A DNA stretch of 64,000 nt, from positions 625,501-689,500 of the forward strand of contig JAKSGN010000037.1 of the NCBI GenBank assembly GCA_024180945.1, read 5' to 3'. Below are positions 1 to 11,839 of this stretch, in pieces. The stretch is from Macrophomina tecta (taxonomy: Eukaryota; Ascomycota; Dothideomycetes; Botryosphaeriales; Botryosphaeriaceae). Every line of letters starts with the position of its first letter. The first letter of the stretch is position 1. Both the position numbers and the translations under genes were made by a program. Under the pieces are notes generated by a model. It was given only the letters and a program-made list of their open reading frames with translations. It had not been told where the DNA came from and made no database searches.

Positions 1-2330
1 GTCACAAAAGTCGCAGGGCGATGCTTGATCGAGATTTTTTTTTTTTTTTTTGCGAAAAGAGCACTGCGCGAATGGAATTGTCCGAAAAGAATATATCCAC
101 TTTCGCGGCATTCAGGCGAAAAGTTATCCAAAGAGGCGCAACATTTGATAGTTGCTTGATGGATTTATTTCTTGCTTCAGCTTTAGCGTAGCATCGGTGG
201 CGTCCAATTCTGTTCCATTGATTGGCGTTCGGATTTCATTCTGAAAAAGACTCTCTAGCCTGCCTTGTATGTACATACCAGTGGAAGAGCATTGGCGGCT
301 GACTTTGTCTAGTTTGTTCCCTCTCGGTTGACTACGCAGCTCTCGAGTAACGACTGACGTTATAAAGATGAAGCGGCTCCTGACACGTTAATCTCTGTTG
401 AAAAAAAAAAAAAAAAAGCAAAGAGGAACGGGGCTATACTAATGTCCTACCCTCAACCGTCATCCATAATACTCGCCGTCAAACAGTGATAGTACAGAAG
501 CGAACCGGTAGTTGTAAAAAGATAATAATAAAAAGTTAACATTCTATAGTGAGTACCGGACATTTTTATCACAGGAAGGTTCCAGTCAACCACGACGGAT
601 TTCCAGCAATTACACATTATCAGTCACCGGCCTGCCATGGTGAACGCTCCTTTGCAAATAACTCAAAAGCTGGGAACGTGCACCAAACCGAGATTAAACA
701 CCGACCACAGCCACAATATACCATCAATGTGCAGCAAAGCCAAGTCGAACACCAGGCCGGCGTCCAACAACAGTCCGCTTTCTCGGCCACTCGCTCACAC
801 ACCCTCACCGCACAACCATAAGCAAAATCACGCGCACCGAATTTCGATCCCATGCCAATCCTATTGCACGCACGCATCAAAATTGTCTAAAAAAAAAAAA
901 AAAAAAAGGCAAGAACAAAAGAAAACAGTGTTTGAACGATAGCGTGAGCGCTGCCTGCCCGGGAAAGCCTCTCTCTCTCTACACAGCAGATTATAGTCAC
1001 CATCCTCATCATCATCATCATCACACCAGCCCCGCATACATCCAACTGTTTCACAGGGCACCGCATCCCTTTCTCCTCGGTGTAATATTACATGACGTCC
1101 CCCCCCCCCCCGGGGCCCCCGCCATGCACGCGCCCTGCGGTGCTTTCACATGTTTTGCACAGAGAAAGTGAAAGGGAGGCGAAAGTGAAGAAGACATCCC
1201 TCCCTTAGCGTTCCCCTGCCCATCCCCGCCGCCACACAAAGCACACTCACTGTTTACCCCTGTACTCCCCCAGCATCTCTTGTCGCGCGACCAGTAACAT
1301 GAAAAAAAAAAGGCTCTACTGGCCTGTCCCGGTCGCAGAGAGAAAACAGGGGAACGCCCCCCATTAACGGCTTTAAAGGAAAAGACGGGGTCACAACATC
1401 AACAATAACATCAGCAGCATCAGTAAAGTATGAAATTTTAGTTCTTCGTTTTTTTAAATTAGAGAAGCAAAACAACGACTTTGTTGTGGGTAAACGGGTT
1501 GACAAATACGCATACACACGAAACTATCCCTTCCCTTCAACCCACCTTGGAGGGAGAGAAAGAGAAAGGAAGAAGAAAAAAGAAAAAAGAAAAAAAGAAG
1601 TCAAGCCTCTACCCTTGAGTAGACAATCGCACCATTCTGGGAACAAATTTCGAACAGTATGAATGTAAATAAAGGAATAGAGAAAAGGGTGAAGAATAAG
1701 TTACAAGCAGGCACACGGATGGACAGGACGGCCACGCGAGAGAACAACAATAGATTCCCCATTCCCTCCCTTCCCATACTCCTCCCATTAATCGTTGTTG
1801 ATTTTTCTTTTTCCTCCGAAGCCTGTGTCACGACAAGAGCGCACGGAGACATCGAAAAAAAAAAGTCGTGAAACCGAGCCAGCTGGTCGTGAAAATCGTC
1901 TTTTTCTTGCGACTCACAGACCTCGATCTTTATACCGGCCATCTTGTTTCCTTCGCACATATGCCGCTTTGGAAGTGACACGCGCGCCCCGATCCCGCAT
2001 TTATGCAAGGAGTGCGTGGACGCCAGGTATTCGGGTGGGTGAGTACAAGACCTATTCGCCTGTGGTAGTGGCTTCGGTCGCTTACTGCGGGCCGCGGTAT
2101 GTGTCGTAACTATAAGCGTAGCGTTCGTTAGCCAGGTGTCAGGCGCCGGGTAAAAACAGTGCGCCGTGTGTCGATCGGGTATTATTAGCGATAAGGGGAA
2201 AGGTTCTATGCAGCACCGCGCGGGGCGGGGCGGCGCGTGCATGAGCTTGTGTAAGGTAAGGCGCAGCTGTGTCATCCCCCAATGGCTTGCGGAAGCGATG
2301 TGGTCGAGGGATGTTATGCGTGAAGATCGT
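1..2330. other. Gene-free region with homopolymer and microsatellite tracts
   Basis: No reading frame here looks like a known protein; the longest (224 codons, minus strand, 1601-2275) has no recognisable domain and runs through low-complexity DNA. The stretch is rich in simple sequence: T-run about 35-51, A-run about 401-417, A-run near 890-906, CT repeat near 971-980, a CAT/ATC repeat 1001-1024, a C-run about 1099-1111, and AAAAGA-type purine repeats about 1555-1600. It lies downstream of TUP1 and probably contains its 3' UTR. Confidence 0.6.
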
Positions 2331-4941
2331 CTAGCGACCGAGACTAAAGCAAGCCACCGCCAAACCTCCCCAAAGCCTTATTGCGTGCGCCCAGGGTGAA
2401 GATAAAGTGCGGTGCAATCAAGATAGTGATTATTGGGGTTGTGACATAGTAACCCGAGGATGCCGCCACAATCCCATCAGGGTGGGGGTGGACGGGCGAG
2501 TCGGAAGTCGCCATGTCCAGGTGTTACGTACCTCCAGATTCTTGCACGCATATCGCCGCTGCCCGTAGCGAACAGGTTGCCCATGGGGCTGGGAGCAACG
2601 GAGATGACTGTGGGGGAGAGAGTCAGCTCAAGGTCGTGGGGGTTCTAGAAATTTCGGTCGACATACCAGAGTTCTTGTGACCCTGAAGCATGAGTTGGGC
2701 GACGCCAGTAACAGGGTCCCAGAACTGCACACCCCTGTCCTTGGAGCCGGAAAGCACCCAAGCGCCGTCGGGAGTCAGAGCGACACTGAGGACGAAATCC
2801 TGCGATCTAGTGTTAGTAGTGCACCAGCGTGACTGAGTCAAGTTTTCCTCACCTTGTGACCCTCGAAGGTCTTGATGCACTTGCCGCCCTTCGGCCCAGA
2901 GCCCGGAATGTTGCGCGGCGGCGTCGAAAGCTCCCACATCTTGATAGTCTTATCGAGCGAGCCGCTGACAAGGTCCTTACCGTTCGGCGCGAAAGCAACC
3001 GAGTAAACGCTATCCTTATGACCAACGTCACCTTCCAAACGCTCCACAAGGTACCCACTGCTCGTGTCCCAGACGCGAACGCTCTTGTCAAGAGAACCAG
3101 CTGCGACGAAGCGGTTGTCGGGAGAGATGGCGACGGTCGTAACGCCGTCCTCGATGGAGAGCTGAAGCACCTGCTGGTTGGTACTGATATCCCAAAGACG
3201 CACAGTACGGTCACCGCTTCCAGAGGCAATGAGACGACCGTTGCGGGCAAAGTCCAGGGAGTAGATGTCCTGGTCGTGGCCGGAGAATTGGTGCCTGATC
3301 TGACGGGTCTCAATGTCCCAAACCTAAGTCATGTCAACTCCCGTCCCAGCAATGAGTAGATTTTCTCAACGCACCCTGATGATCTTATCCTCCGCACCAG
3401 TAGCAAGGTACTTGCCATCAGGGCTGAAGCAGACACTGCGAATGTAGAGGTCGCCATCTTCTCCTAGGGAAGAATCCTGGAGATGAGCACGCAGCTGACC
3501 GGTCGAAACATCGAAAATCTGAGCGGAGCGGTTGCACCCAGTGGCAACATAGCGTCCATCAGCACTGAAGCGGACGCAGCACACAACGCTCTGGTGACCA
3601 AGAGTGTGGACCAGGTTGACATCCAACACGCGACGGACACGGGGGTTGAAGATGGCAAACCAGTCCTGTCCTTCCCTCTTGAATCTCTCATCGACGTGCT
3701 CGGGATCAAGTTCCGCCAAAGTGTTACCAACGTTGGGCGTGGTGGCGGCAAGCGCGTTCGGAGGCTCATGGAGCTGTCCCGGAGGAGGAGTGGGGCGCGG
3801 GACCTGGGGAGATCCAGGGTAGGGTGCAGCGGAGTTCTGCTGCGGAGTAGGGGGCCCAGGAGGGCCACGGGCAGGTCTAGGCTTGCCAGGACCAGGCGAG
3901 GCTGTGGGCTGCGGCGCGCCCTGCGGACCGTAGCCTAGACGATGGAGTTAGAAGCTAAGTACTTGAATTGGGCGCAAAACGTCTGGGAAACAGGAGCTCG
4001 CGCATCCAACGCGAGGCAATCGCCAGCCGTTTGAAATCCGAAAGATATGAAATCGAACGGGGTTCTCACGGCCATCCGCATATGGATTCGGAGGGATCTG
4101 CCTACCGTTGACGCCACCAGGACCAGGTTGGTACCCACCGAAGGGATGTTGCGGCGGACCCGGAGGAGGATTGAGGCCTGGAGGACCCTGAGGCGCGCCG
4201 TGAGGAAGGCCCTGAGGCTGTTGTGACTCCTGCGGAGGAGGAGCCAGACCAGGCCCACCTTGTCCTCCTGCTCCCGCCATTATGCCGCCAAATAGAGTGC
4301 CTTGACCGTGCCCGATAGCTGGCGGCGGCTGAGAGGGACCACCATGCTGGGAGCCGCTGACATGAGAGGAGTGAGACGGGCCCCCGGCGGCATCGAGCTG
4401 GCGCTGGAGGCGGGCGAGCTCTTCTTCATACCTTGAAGGGGATAGTTAGATATGAGCAGATCTAGGGGATCATGCCACAACGTACTTCGTCTTCATGGCA
4501 ATCTGCGCCTGCTCCAATTGGTAGATCTTGGTGCGCACGAGATCCATCTCCTGCAGTTGCGTAGCGACTTCGTGAAGAAAGTTAGCATTGGCCCACAAGG
4601 CGGGGGGATCGTGACTGTAGCTCATTTCGGCGGTGGGGGGAAGAGTGCAACGCGTGGCTAAGGGAGGCAGGGCGCAGCGGATGGCGCCTTTAAACGGCAG
4701 ACACAATTGTGGTCTGAGGGCCAAACAGTAGATATGGCGACAGGCGCAAAGACGCGTCAGGCGGCTGAGGAGGACACAATGCATGGGCGACAACAAAGGA
4801 AGCTGGAGCAAACTCACGCTGGCGCTCCATCTCGCCGGCGCGACCAGCCTCATTCTCAAACTCCTGGCGGACCTGGTCAAGCAGCTCCTGCAGGCGGTTG
4901 GGCTGCGCGCCGGGGACCATGCCGCGGTGGGCGTTGTACAT
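2331..4941 (-). CDS. tup1/rcoA: Transcriptional corepressor Tup1/RcoA (Tup_N plus WD40 propeller)
   Basis: Global corepressor that binds Ssn6/Cyc8 and histone tails in the nucleus. The N-terminus (start 4941, [20 protein letters not shown]) is the helical Tup_N tetramerisation segment. It continues after introns as [19 protein letters not shown] and [18 protein letters not shown], then a Gly/Pro/Gln-rich linker (about 4280-3780). The linker is followed by a C-terminal WD40 propeller with repeats such as [67 protein letters not shown] and [13 protein letters not shown]. Introns inferred from splice sites lie near 4550-4830, 4430-4485, 3935-4097, 3325-3374, 2800-2850 and 2600-2665. The last exon is my inference: a GT at 2531 and an AG at 2345 would leave only a few codons ending GR-stop at 2331; if wrong, the gene ends near 2530. 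It is divergent from the trehalose phosphorylase gene. Confidence 0.93.
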
Positions 4942-6543
4942 AATGGGCGTGGGGTAGGCGGCGGAACGCGCCTCGTTGCTAGCCAGCTTTGCGACTCGGT
5001 GGTCAGGAGGGTGCTGGAGGATTGGACTGGGGTGGTCGCGGGGGCGAGGCCAATGAGGCTGCGGCCGTGTGCGGGAAGCTCGGTGCCTGCGCGAGGTGCA
5101 GCGCTCGACGGCTGGGCGGAGAATTCAGTACAGTCGCGGCGCAGGGCTGATGTGTGCTCGCAGCGAGCTCGTCGGTGGTTGCTCCGGCGACTCGCGCGGG
5201 AGCGGTGACGGTGTCGGGGGGTGAGACGGAAGGGCGGTCGATGGGGGGCAGGATGGCGGAGATGCGGGAGTTGGCGTCGCAGTCGGCGTGGATGGATTTG
5301 GGGAGAGGAGAGGAGACGACACAGGCTGGCGGCCAGCAAAGCGCAGAGGCTGGAGAATAGCGCCCGGGCACTTGCAGCGGGTCGTGCTTGCCAGGCGGGT
5401 CATGTTAGATCGCTTGCAGTTAGCGCTCCCGCTAGCGTGCCCTCCCATGCGCCGCGAGCGCCAAGCAGCCGTGGCCGCCAGTTCCGCTCTCCGTTCCTCC
5501 CTGCGCCGAGTCCTCCGCTGGCGCGCTCAGGGCAGCCTGATTTTCGACGACAAAGCATGCCATCACTACGTCGCCCGTCAGCAGCGAGATCGACGACAAG
5601 GGCCGCCAACCGAGGCTTGTAGCTGCCGGCGCGGCTCCCGGCCGATAGCGAGGCCCGGCGGACGATGTGTTTCTGGGCCGGCCGCGCGACTCGGAGCAGC
5701 TGCTGTGCTGACGCTGTCGGCTCGCCAGCACCACGCTGTTGGGCAGACGCGCCCTTCGCTGCGAAACACCAAAATCTCCGCTCCGCACAAACACGGACGC
5801 GCACCGAGACAGCGGGGCCCAAGCCGGCGGCGCCGCGCAACCCCAGCCGTGTCTCGCCTGCAGTGCCGTCACACCTCCAGCGGCTGCCTGCCGATGTGAT
5901 GTGCGCGGTCGCGAGTGGACCATGGCGCGGCACAGCATCCTGCGCCCTGCACGCACCGCATCGCCCCGGGTCTGGTCCTCATCCAAACGGCGGCGGCGCC
6001 AACTGCCAGCTGGCCAAGCGTTCCGGGCAAGCTCAAGCTCACCAGCGCAGCGCGACGCGGCTGGGCCATGGTTCGAGGCGGTCTGAGGTCCCCTGACAGC
6101 TTCGGAGCTGGAGAACGATGCACAGCGCTGGCTCCACCACTCTCCTCTTCCGCGCATTCCGCCGGCATCCTGGCTGCGATCGCGACCGCACCGCAGCCTT
6201 CCCCAGGAACCTATCAGCCGACGTCATCGTGACTTCGTGTTTTGTGCTGCGTCACTGGCCTATAGAACAATTAAACGGCACCGAATATGCCACGCTCTCC
6301 CTGTACTTTCTCCCGACCTCTGCCACTGCTTGTGCGTCTGTCACGCGCTTCTCTTCCTGCCACAGCCACATTGGGTGACCCTTCAGAGCCCTTGCATCCT
6401 GCGTACCAGCGCCCACCTGCCTCTCACCAGTAATTTCTCCCCGCGTGTCGCCTGCTCTTTATAAGCTCTGCTCCGCGCTGGACCACACCCCCCTCCAGTC
6501 CAGCCTTCTCATTCGCGTTGCATGAACAATCTTCCTTGCCTCA
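4942..6543. promoter_or_regulatory. Divergent intergenic region between tup1 and trehalose phosphorylase
   Basis: GC-rich 1.6 kb between two divergently transcribed genes. Overlapping open frames occur on both strands but all are Ala/Arg/Ser/Pro-rich, mutually overlapping and lack domains, as expected for random frames in GC-rich DNA. It should hold both promoters and the 5' UTRs. Pyrimidine-rich stretches occur just before 6544 (about 6400-6540). No specific operator was identified. Confidence 0.6.
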
Positions 6544-8810
6544 ATGTCTGACACGCTCCGTCCCACCGATACCTTCAACCGGCAACACAGCCGTCGCGCG
6601 ACATGGGCCGGTGGCACTGCGCCACACGCATCCGCCAAGGTCCGCCACAAGTTCGAAGCCAAAGGAGCTTCAAAACACCTGGAGAGGCTCGGAAAGGCCC
6701 TGGAGAGAGGTGATTTCGGTGTTGCGCTCAACGTAAGCTGGCCCGAACCGCCCCCGATTGCTACCCTCACCACTGATTGCCCCAGACTCTCTACCTCGGT
6801 CTTGCCGCGAAGGAAGATCACCAAGGTTTGATCGAAATCGGCATCGCTTCTCACGATGGCACTTACAGCATTGACTTCGCGGTCATCGTTCTCGGTGACG
6901 AGAAGCGGGACAGCGGCGTGCCCAGCGGTGGCAGTACGCCATACGCATCTCGCGCTCAAACGCCAGCTCTGCCGCTGAGTGAGGAGGATAGAGAGAGGGT
7001 GCTAGCTGATTTCTTCCTCCGAAAGATTCTCGACTACCAGAAGGAGCACCACTACAAGTTTGTGGGTGCTGGCATCACCAAGACCCTACACAAGTTGAGC
7101 CCGCAGCTGCCCTCGCGGCTTTGGTGGGAGCTGGATATCGTGCCCATGGTTTTTGAACATGGTCTGGAAAACCCCAACGGAGGGCCTGTCGATGAAGTAA
7201 CCATTGACGAAGAGGCGGATTCGATGGCCAGGAAATCTTTGATGTTCTTCGGCCCCAATCTTCAACCCAGAGTTCAGGTTGGCTACAAGAACATCGTAGA
7301 AGTCAACTCCAGAGGCCACGCGCAGATTACTCGGCTGGATCAATACCCGGATACTGTCGGCAAGCGCACTTGGGACGCTACTATGAAGTATGTGGATTCG
7401 ATCAAGAAGAATAAGACCAAGATTGCCTTCTTCAACAGCACTCCCCAGGGCGGTGGCGTAGCTCTTATGCGCCATGCTTTGATCCGCTTCTTCCGCCTCG
7501 TTGGCGTTGATGCTCGCTGGTTCGTGCCCAAACCGAAGCCCGAGGTCTTCCGTATCACCAAGACGAACCACAACATCCTTCAAGGCGTCGCCCATCCGGA
7601 CGAGCGCCTCACCGACGATATGAAGGTTGTGCTTGACGAATGGTGTCAGGGAAACGCAGACCGTTTCTGGCTTAAGACTGGAGGGCCTCTTGCACCTCGT
7701 TCCCAGGGTGGTGCAGACGTCATCGTCGTGGACGACCCACAGATGCCCTCGTTGGTGGCCATCTCGAAGAAGGTCGACCCCGATCGTCCAGTCATTTTCC
7801 GGAGTCACATTCAGGTGCGCTCTGACCTGGCGGATCAGCCCGGAACGCCCACATCGGAAGTGTGGGACTGGGTCTGGAACCACGTCAAGCAGGCAGATCT
7901 CTTTATCAGCCACCCTGTTCGGGAGTTCGTGCCCAAGTGTGTGGACTTCAAGAAGGTGGGATATTTGCCCGCAAGCACTGACTGGCTTGACGGCCTCAAC
8001 AAGGAGATGAACCAGTTTGTCACCGAGTACTACTTCCATGAGCTCAGCACCGAGGCATTCCGGCAACGTATGAACCATCTGGACTTCCCTAACCGCCAAT
8101 ACATTGCCCAGATCGCGCGCTTCGATCCGGCCAAAGGAATTCCAGATGTTCTTGCTTCTTATGCCGAGCTCCGCCGGAACTACCTAAAGGACTGGCCTCG
8201 TCAGAAGACACCTCAACTCGTCATTGCCGGCCACGGTGCGGTCGACGACCCAGACGGTTCCATGATCCTCGACCAGACGCTAGGCCTCCTTGAAGATTTG
8301 TACAGCGACATCGCCGAGGATATTGTCGTCATGCGTCTCGGCCCCAGCGACCAACAGCTAAACGCCATCCTATCGAACGCGAAAGTAGCCCTACAGCTGT
8401 CCACGCGGGAGGGTTTCGAGGTTAAGGTGTCCGAGGCCGTGCACAAGGGCATCCCGATTATCGCCACTAAAGCCGGGGGCATCCCACTACAAGTTCAGGA
8501 CAAAAAGTCTGGCTTTTTGGTCGAGCCGTCTGACTATAAGGCCGTCGCGAAGCACTTGTACGAGCTCTTCTCCGACCAGGAGCTGTACCGAAACATGTCG
8601 GAGTATGCGGCTTCCCACGTCAGCGACGAGGTGAGCACCGTTGGCAATGCGCTGGCGTGGCTGTATATGGCGGACAGCTTGGCGCAAGGCAAGAAATTGC
8701 TACCGGATTCGAGGTGGATCAATGATATGGCGAGGGAGGAGGCGGGTCTGCCATACGTAGAGGGAGAGACGAGGTTGCCCAGGAAGAAGGAGTTGGAGTT
8801 GAAGAACTGA
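6544..8810 (+). CDS. ccg-9: Trehalose phosphorylase/synthase, CCG-9 type (GT4 glycosyltransferase)
   Basis: Cytosolic retaining GT4 enzyme of the fungal trehalose phosphorylase family, which interconverts trehalose plus phosphate with glucose plus glucose-1-phosphate; called clock-controlled gene 9 in Neurospora. Exon 1 (6544-6732) starts MSDTLRPTDTFNRQHSRR. A 53-nt intron (6733-6785, GTAAGC...CCCAG, phase 0) leads to exon 2, TLYLGLAAKEDHQGLIEIGI, to 8810. The product is 737 aa, the usual size for this family. The C-terminal Rossmann half shows YIAQIARFDPAKGIPDV and the GT4 E-x7-E signature EGFEVKVSE followed by AVHKGIPIIATKAGGIPLQV. Both halves look intact. The name rests on recognised motifs, not a database search. 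Confidence 0.93.
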
Positions 8811-9640
8811 TTTCAGGAGGTGCTTATGTAAGAACATGCGGAGTTGACCTCGATACCGAAACGATCTCGAGGCGGGTATGGGGGTTGGTTTTTCGGCTCC
8901 TCTTTCCTGTTTGCTGGTTCACTCATTTCTCTTCCCCTAGTCGGACAACACCCGTGCATCATGATCCGTCAGACTGACAAGACCTCAAGAGTATGTTGAA
9001 GATCTTTATAGAGGAGTAAGGCTATGCAACAATGCTCGTAATATGTATTAGCATATACGTGGGATCTCTTTTGTCGGCCTCCTCTTCGTTGGTTCCTTCA
9101 TAGCTTTTGCCGGGAAGGCTCCAAGATTTTGCAAGATAAACTCTAAGCTGTCGAATTCTTTTTCTCGGTTATTGTATCCCATTGACGTTTTGGCCTGCTG
9201 ACGGTAGAAAGCACCGTCCAGCTTGACGTGTGGTCTCATTAACGGGAATAAAGCTCTGCAGCCTGCTGGTTGGTAGCTTTTCATCCGAAAATAGCGCTCA
9301 GTTGCAAAACAAGGCGGCCATTACACATTAAGGCGATCATCTGAGCAAAACATGGGCTTGTTTCTGTGGTTTCGACTGCCAATGCCCACGGACTCGGCAC
9401 GATGTGGGTCGCAAACGCGTGGGATGCATGTAAAACGCCATGCAGACCCTTCCGCCAGGGCGCATGAGTGAAGCCACTCTCTTGGCATCTGGATGCCAAT
9501 CTCGAGGACACGCAACCGTGCGGCGTGCTGATCTGCACATGCGATAGCGGATCTCCAGACAAGACTTCAAAAGGCCTTCTCCGCTCTGATCCAACAACAC
9601 TCATCCTCTCCAGTTTCGTTTACCTGATTTCCCAGCCTTT
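8811..9640. other. Intergenic region between trehalose phosphorylase and CNNM-like gene
   Basis: Holds the 3' UTR of the upstream gene and the 5' end of the next. Minus-strand frames at 9048-9604 have no recognisable domain. Because the downstream gene has no in-frame ATG in its first visible exon, a short upstream coding exon of that gene may lie in 9300-9640. Confidence 0.5.
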
Positions 9641-9642
9641 CT

Positions 9643-11437
9643 GTGGGTACGCTCGTGTCTCCAGTTCTTGCAAGAGCTCTTTCATCCGACGTATCTGCTT
9701 TCAAGACCCCGCCGACCTGCACTGTTCTCTTTCTAGTCACTCTCTTATTTCCCCGCATCGCAAACGCGTCGCCCATACATCACATTCCTGTCGCAGTGTT
9801 AGAAGAGAATTTCCCAAAGAACAGGTCCGATGCTGAAATTTGGGTCTACCTCGGCGTCGCGATCGCCCTGGTGCTTCTTGGCAGCGTCTTCGCGGGTTTG
9901 ACCATCGCGTAAGTTGGCCCAGTTTGAAACAATCGCCCTCACCTCTCTTTCAAAGCCTCGAATGCTGAACCCGTTTTGCCAGTCTCATGGGCCAGGACGA
10001 GATCCATCTCCAGGTCCTCGCAGTATCGGGCGACGTCGCAGAGAGGAAAAATGCCGCACGAGTCCTCAGCCTCCTCCAGCGCGGAAAGCACTGGGTCCTG
10101 GTGACACTCCTGCTCAGCAACGTCATCACCAACGAGACCCTGCCCATCGTTCTCGACCGCTCGCTTGGCGGAGGCATGGCCGCCGTCGTCAGCAGCACGG
10201 TGCTGATCGGTATGTGTTACCCCCGCGGTGGACTGTCGTTTTGCGCGATTTATCCAACACCATGCTAACGTCGAGAATTTAAAATCGCGCAACGACAGTT
10301 ATTTTCGGCGAGATCCTTCCGCAATCTGTCTGCGTCCGATACGGGCTGCCAATTGGCGCGTGGATGTCGCCCATCGTGCTTGCCCTCATGTGGGCGCTGT
10401 GCCCGGTTGCCTTCCCTATTGCGAAGCTGCTGGACCATTTGCTCGGCGCGGATCCGGGCACGGTATACAAGAGAGCGGGCCTGAAGGCGCTGGTCACGCT
10501 ACATAAGACCCTCGGCTTGGCTGAGGAACGCCTGAATCAGGACGAGGTCACCATCATCGGCGCCGTCTTGGACTTGAAGGATAAGCCTGTCGGAAGCATC
10601 ATGACGCCTGTGAGCGACGTGTTTATCATGTCTGCTGACACGGTTTTGGACGAGGAGACGGTGAGCAATATCTTGTCGGCCGGATACTCCCGGATACCGA
10701 TCCACAACCCGGACAATTCGCGTGACTTTGTGGGGATGTTGTTGGTGAAGCTGTTGATTACTTATGATCCGGAAGACTGTAAGCGCGTCTGTGACTTCAC
10801 GCTCGCGACCTTGCCCGAAACACGCGCCGAGACTAGTTGTCTTGATATCATCAACTTCTTCCAGGAGGGAAATTCTCACATGGTCCTCATCTCGAATTTC
10901 CCCGGAGAGCCCTTTGGCGCTTTGGGTGTTGTTACCCTGGAAGACGTCGTTGAAGTGCTGATCGGAGAGTACGTATCTCGACGCAAAATGCCGGAAGCTC
11001 GCAGACTGATACAAAGGATTACAGAGAGATCATCGACGAGTCGGACGTTCGCCGGAGCAGCAGCAATTGGCGAAAATGTTTACCCGCAATGACTCCTCCG
11101 TCTCATGAACTCGACGACAGTGACTTCGAGCGCAAAAGAGAGCCCCGTCTCAAATTTGGCCCATCTAATGCCGCCAGCAACCCAAAGTCCACGCGCATCA
11201 GCACTGTCAAGATCAAACGTAGCACAGGTTCCAATGCTTGATGCTGCCGCCACAAGCAGTGCGCGGGGTTATGGAACTGCTTCGGTTGGTGGCGGCGTGC
11301 GCCAGAAGCCCTGTCCGATCCCGATCCGACACCCTCAAGTCTTGGAGAAAGCTGTCACCCGGTCGGGGTCTCTGTCAGAGAGTGTGAGAGAAGTGGCCGG
11401 TGTCAGGAAGGTGGTACTGGACATTTTGAACGGCTGA
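9643..11437 (+). CDS. CNNM/Mam3-type membrane protein (DUF21 plus CBS pair)
   Basis: Member of the CNNM/CorC/Mam3 family of membrane proteins linked to Mg2+/Mn2+ homeostasis. A hydrophobic segment near the N-terminus ([17 protein letters not shown]) precedes the DUF21 transmembrane domain ([20 protein letters not shown], then [18 protein letters not shown]). This is followed by a cytosolic CBS pair ([20 protein letters not shown] ... [17 protein letters not shown] ... [23 protein letters not shown]). Introns: 9909-9982, 10210-10298, 10969-11024. Odd points: the frame starts at GTG (9643) with a stop just upstream and no internal ATG in exon 1, so an upstream exon must carry the start codon. 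After EEIIDESDV the frame stops at 11242, while the family-like tail [17 protein letters not shown] lies in another frame ending 11437; a further intron (perhaps 11187-11256) or a frame break lies between. Confidence 0.85.
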
Positions 11438-11830
11438 GAGAGGAGCCCACGATGACATGACTTTTGTCCGCGTTGCTGTGCTTCTCTCACGTACCTACAG
11501 TTTTCTTCGTTCTGTCCCAGCTCCTTCTTCCTCAGTGGAATATATGAGAATTCAATACGTCAGCCTTTGACTGCGCAAAACACTCGAACACCTCTCCGTG
11601 CGCAGCAATCGGATTCATATCATTCCGCACATCAGGGGCTTCTATGCAGCAGAATAAGCAGGAAAGGCGGTCGAAATCTACACAGTCAGAATCACCTAAA
11701 ACGGCACATGCGTATCTAACCAGCTCGACAGCAACTCCAGCTTCTCCACCGACGCGATAGGCATCGCGCCGAGCCCAGCCCCGGTATGCATCATCTCCGC
11801 CTTCCCCTCCACACTGGCATCCTACTCCAC
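11438..11830. other. Short intergenic region
   Basis: Downstream of the CNNM-like gene. No supported coding sequence; it likely contains the 3' UTR and the eroded 3' end of the neighbouring carboxylesterase relic. Confidence 0.5.
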
Positions 11831-11839
11831 GAGTGTGCC

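Noticed and set aside
1001..1024. CAT/ATC repeat considered as a CRISPR-like or satellite array
   Set aside because: Only a short trinucleotide microsatellite without spacers.
1601..2275. 224-codon minus-strand frame near the window start
   Set aside because: No domain, odd composition, spans simple repeats and the likely TUP1 3' UTR; not supported as a gene.
7086..8099. 337-codon minus-strand frame inside the trehalose phosphorylase gene
   Set aside because: Antisense shadow; the plus frame has GT4 motifs throughout.
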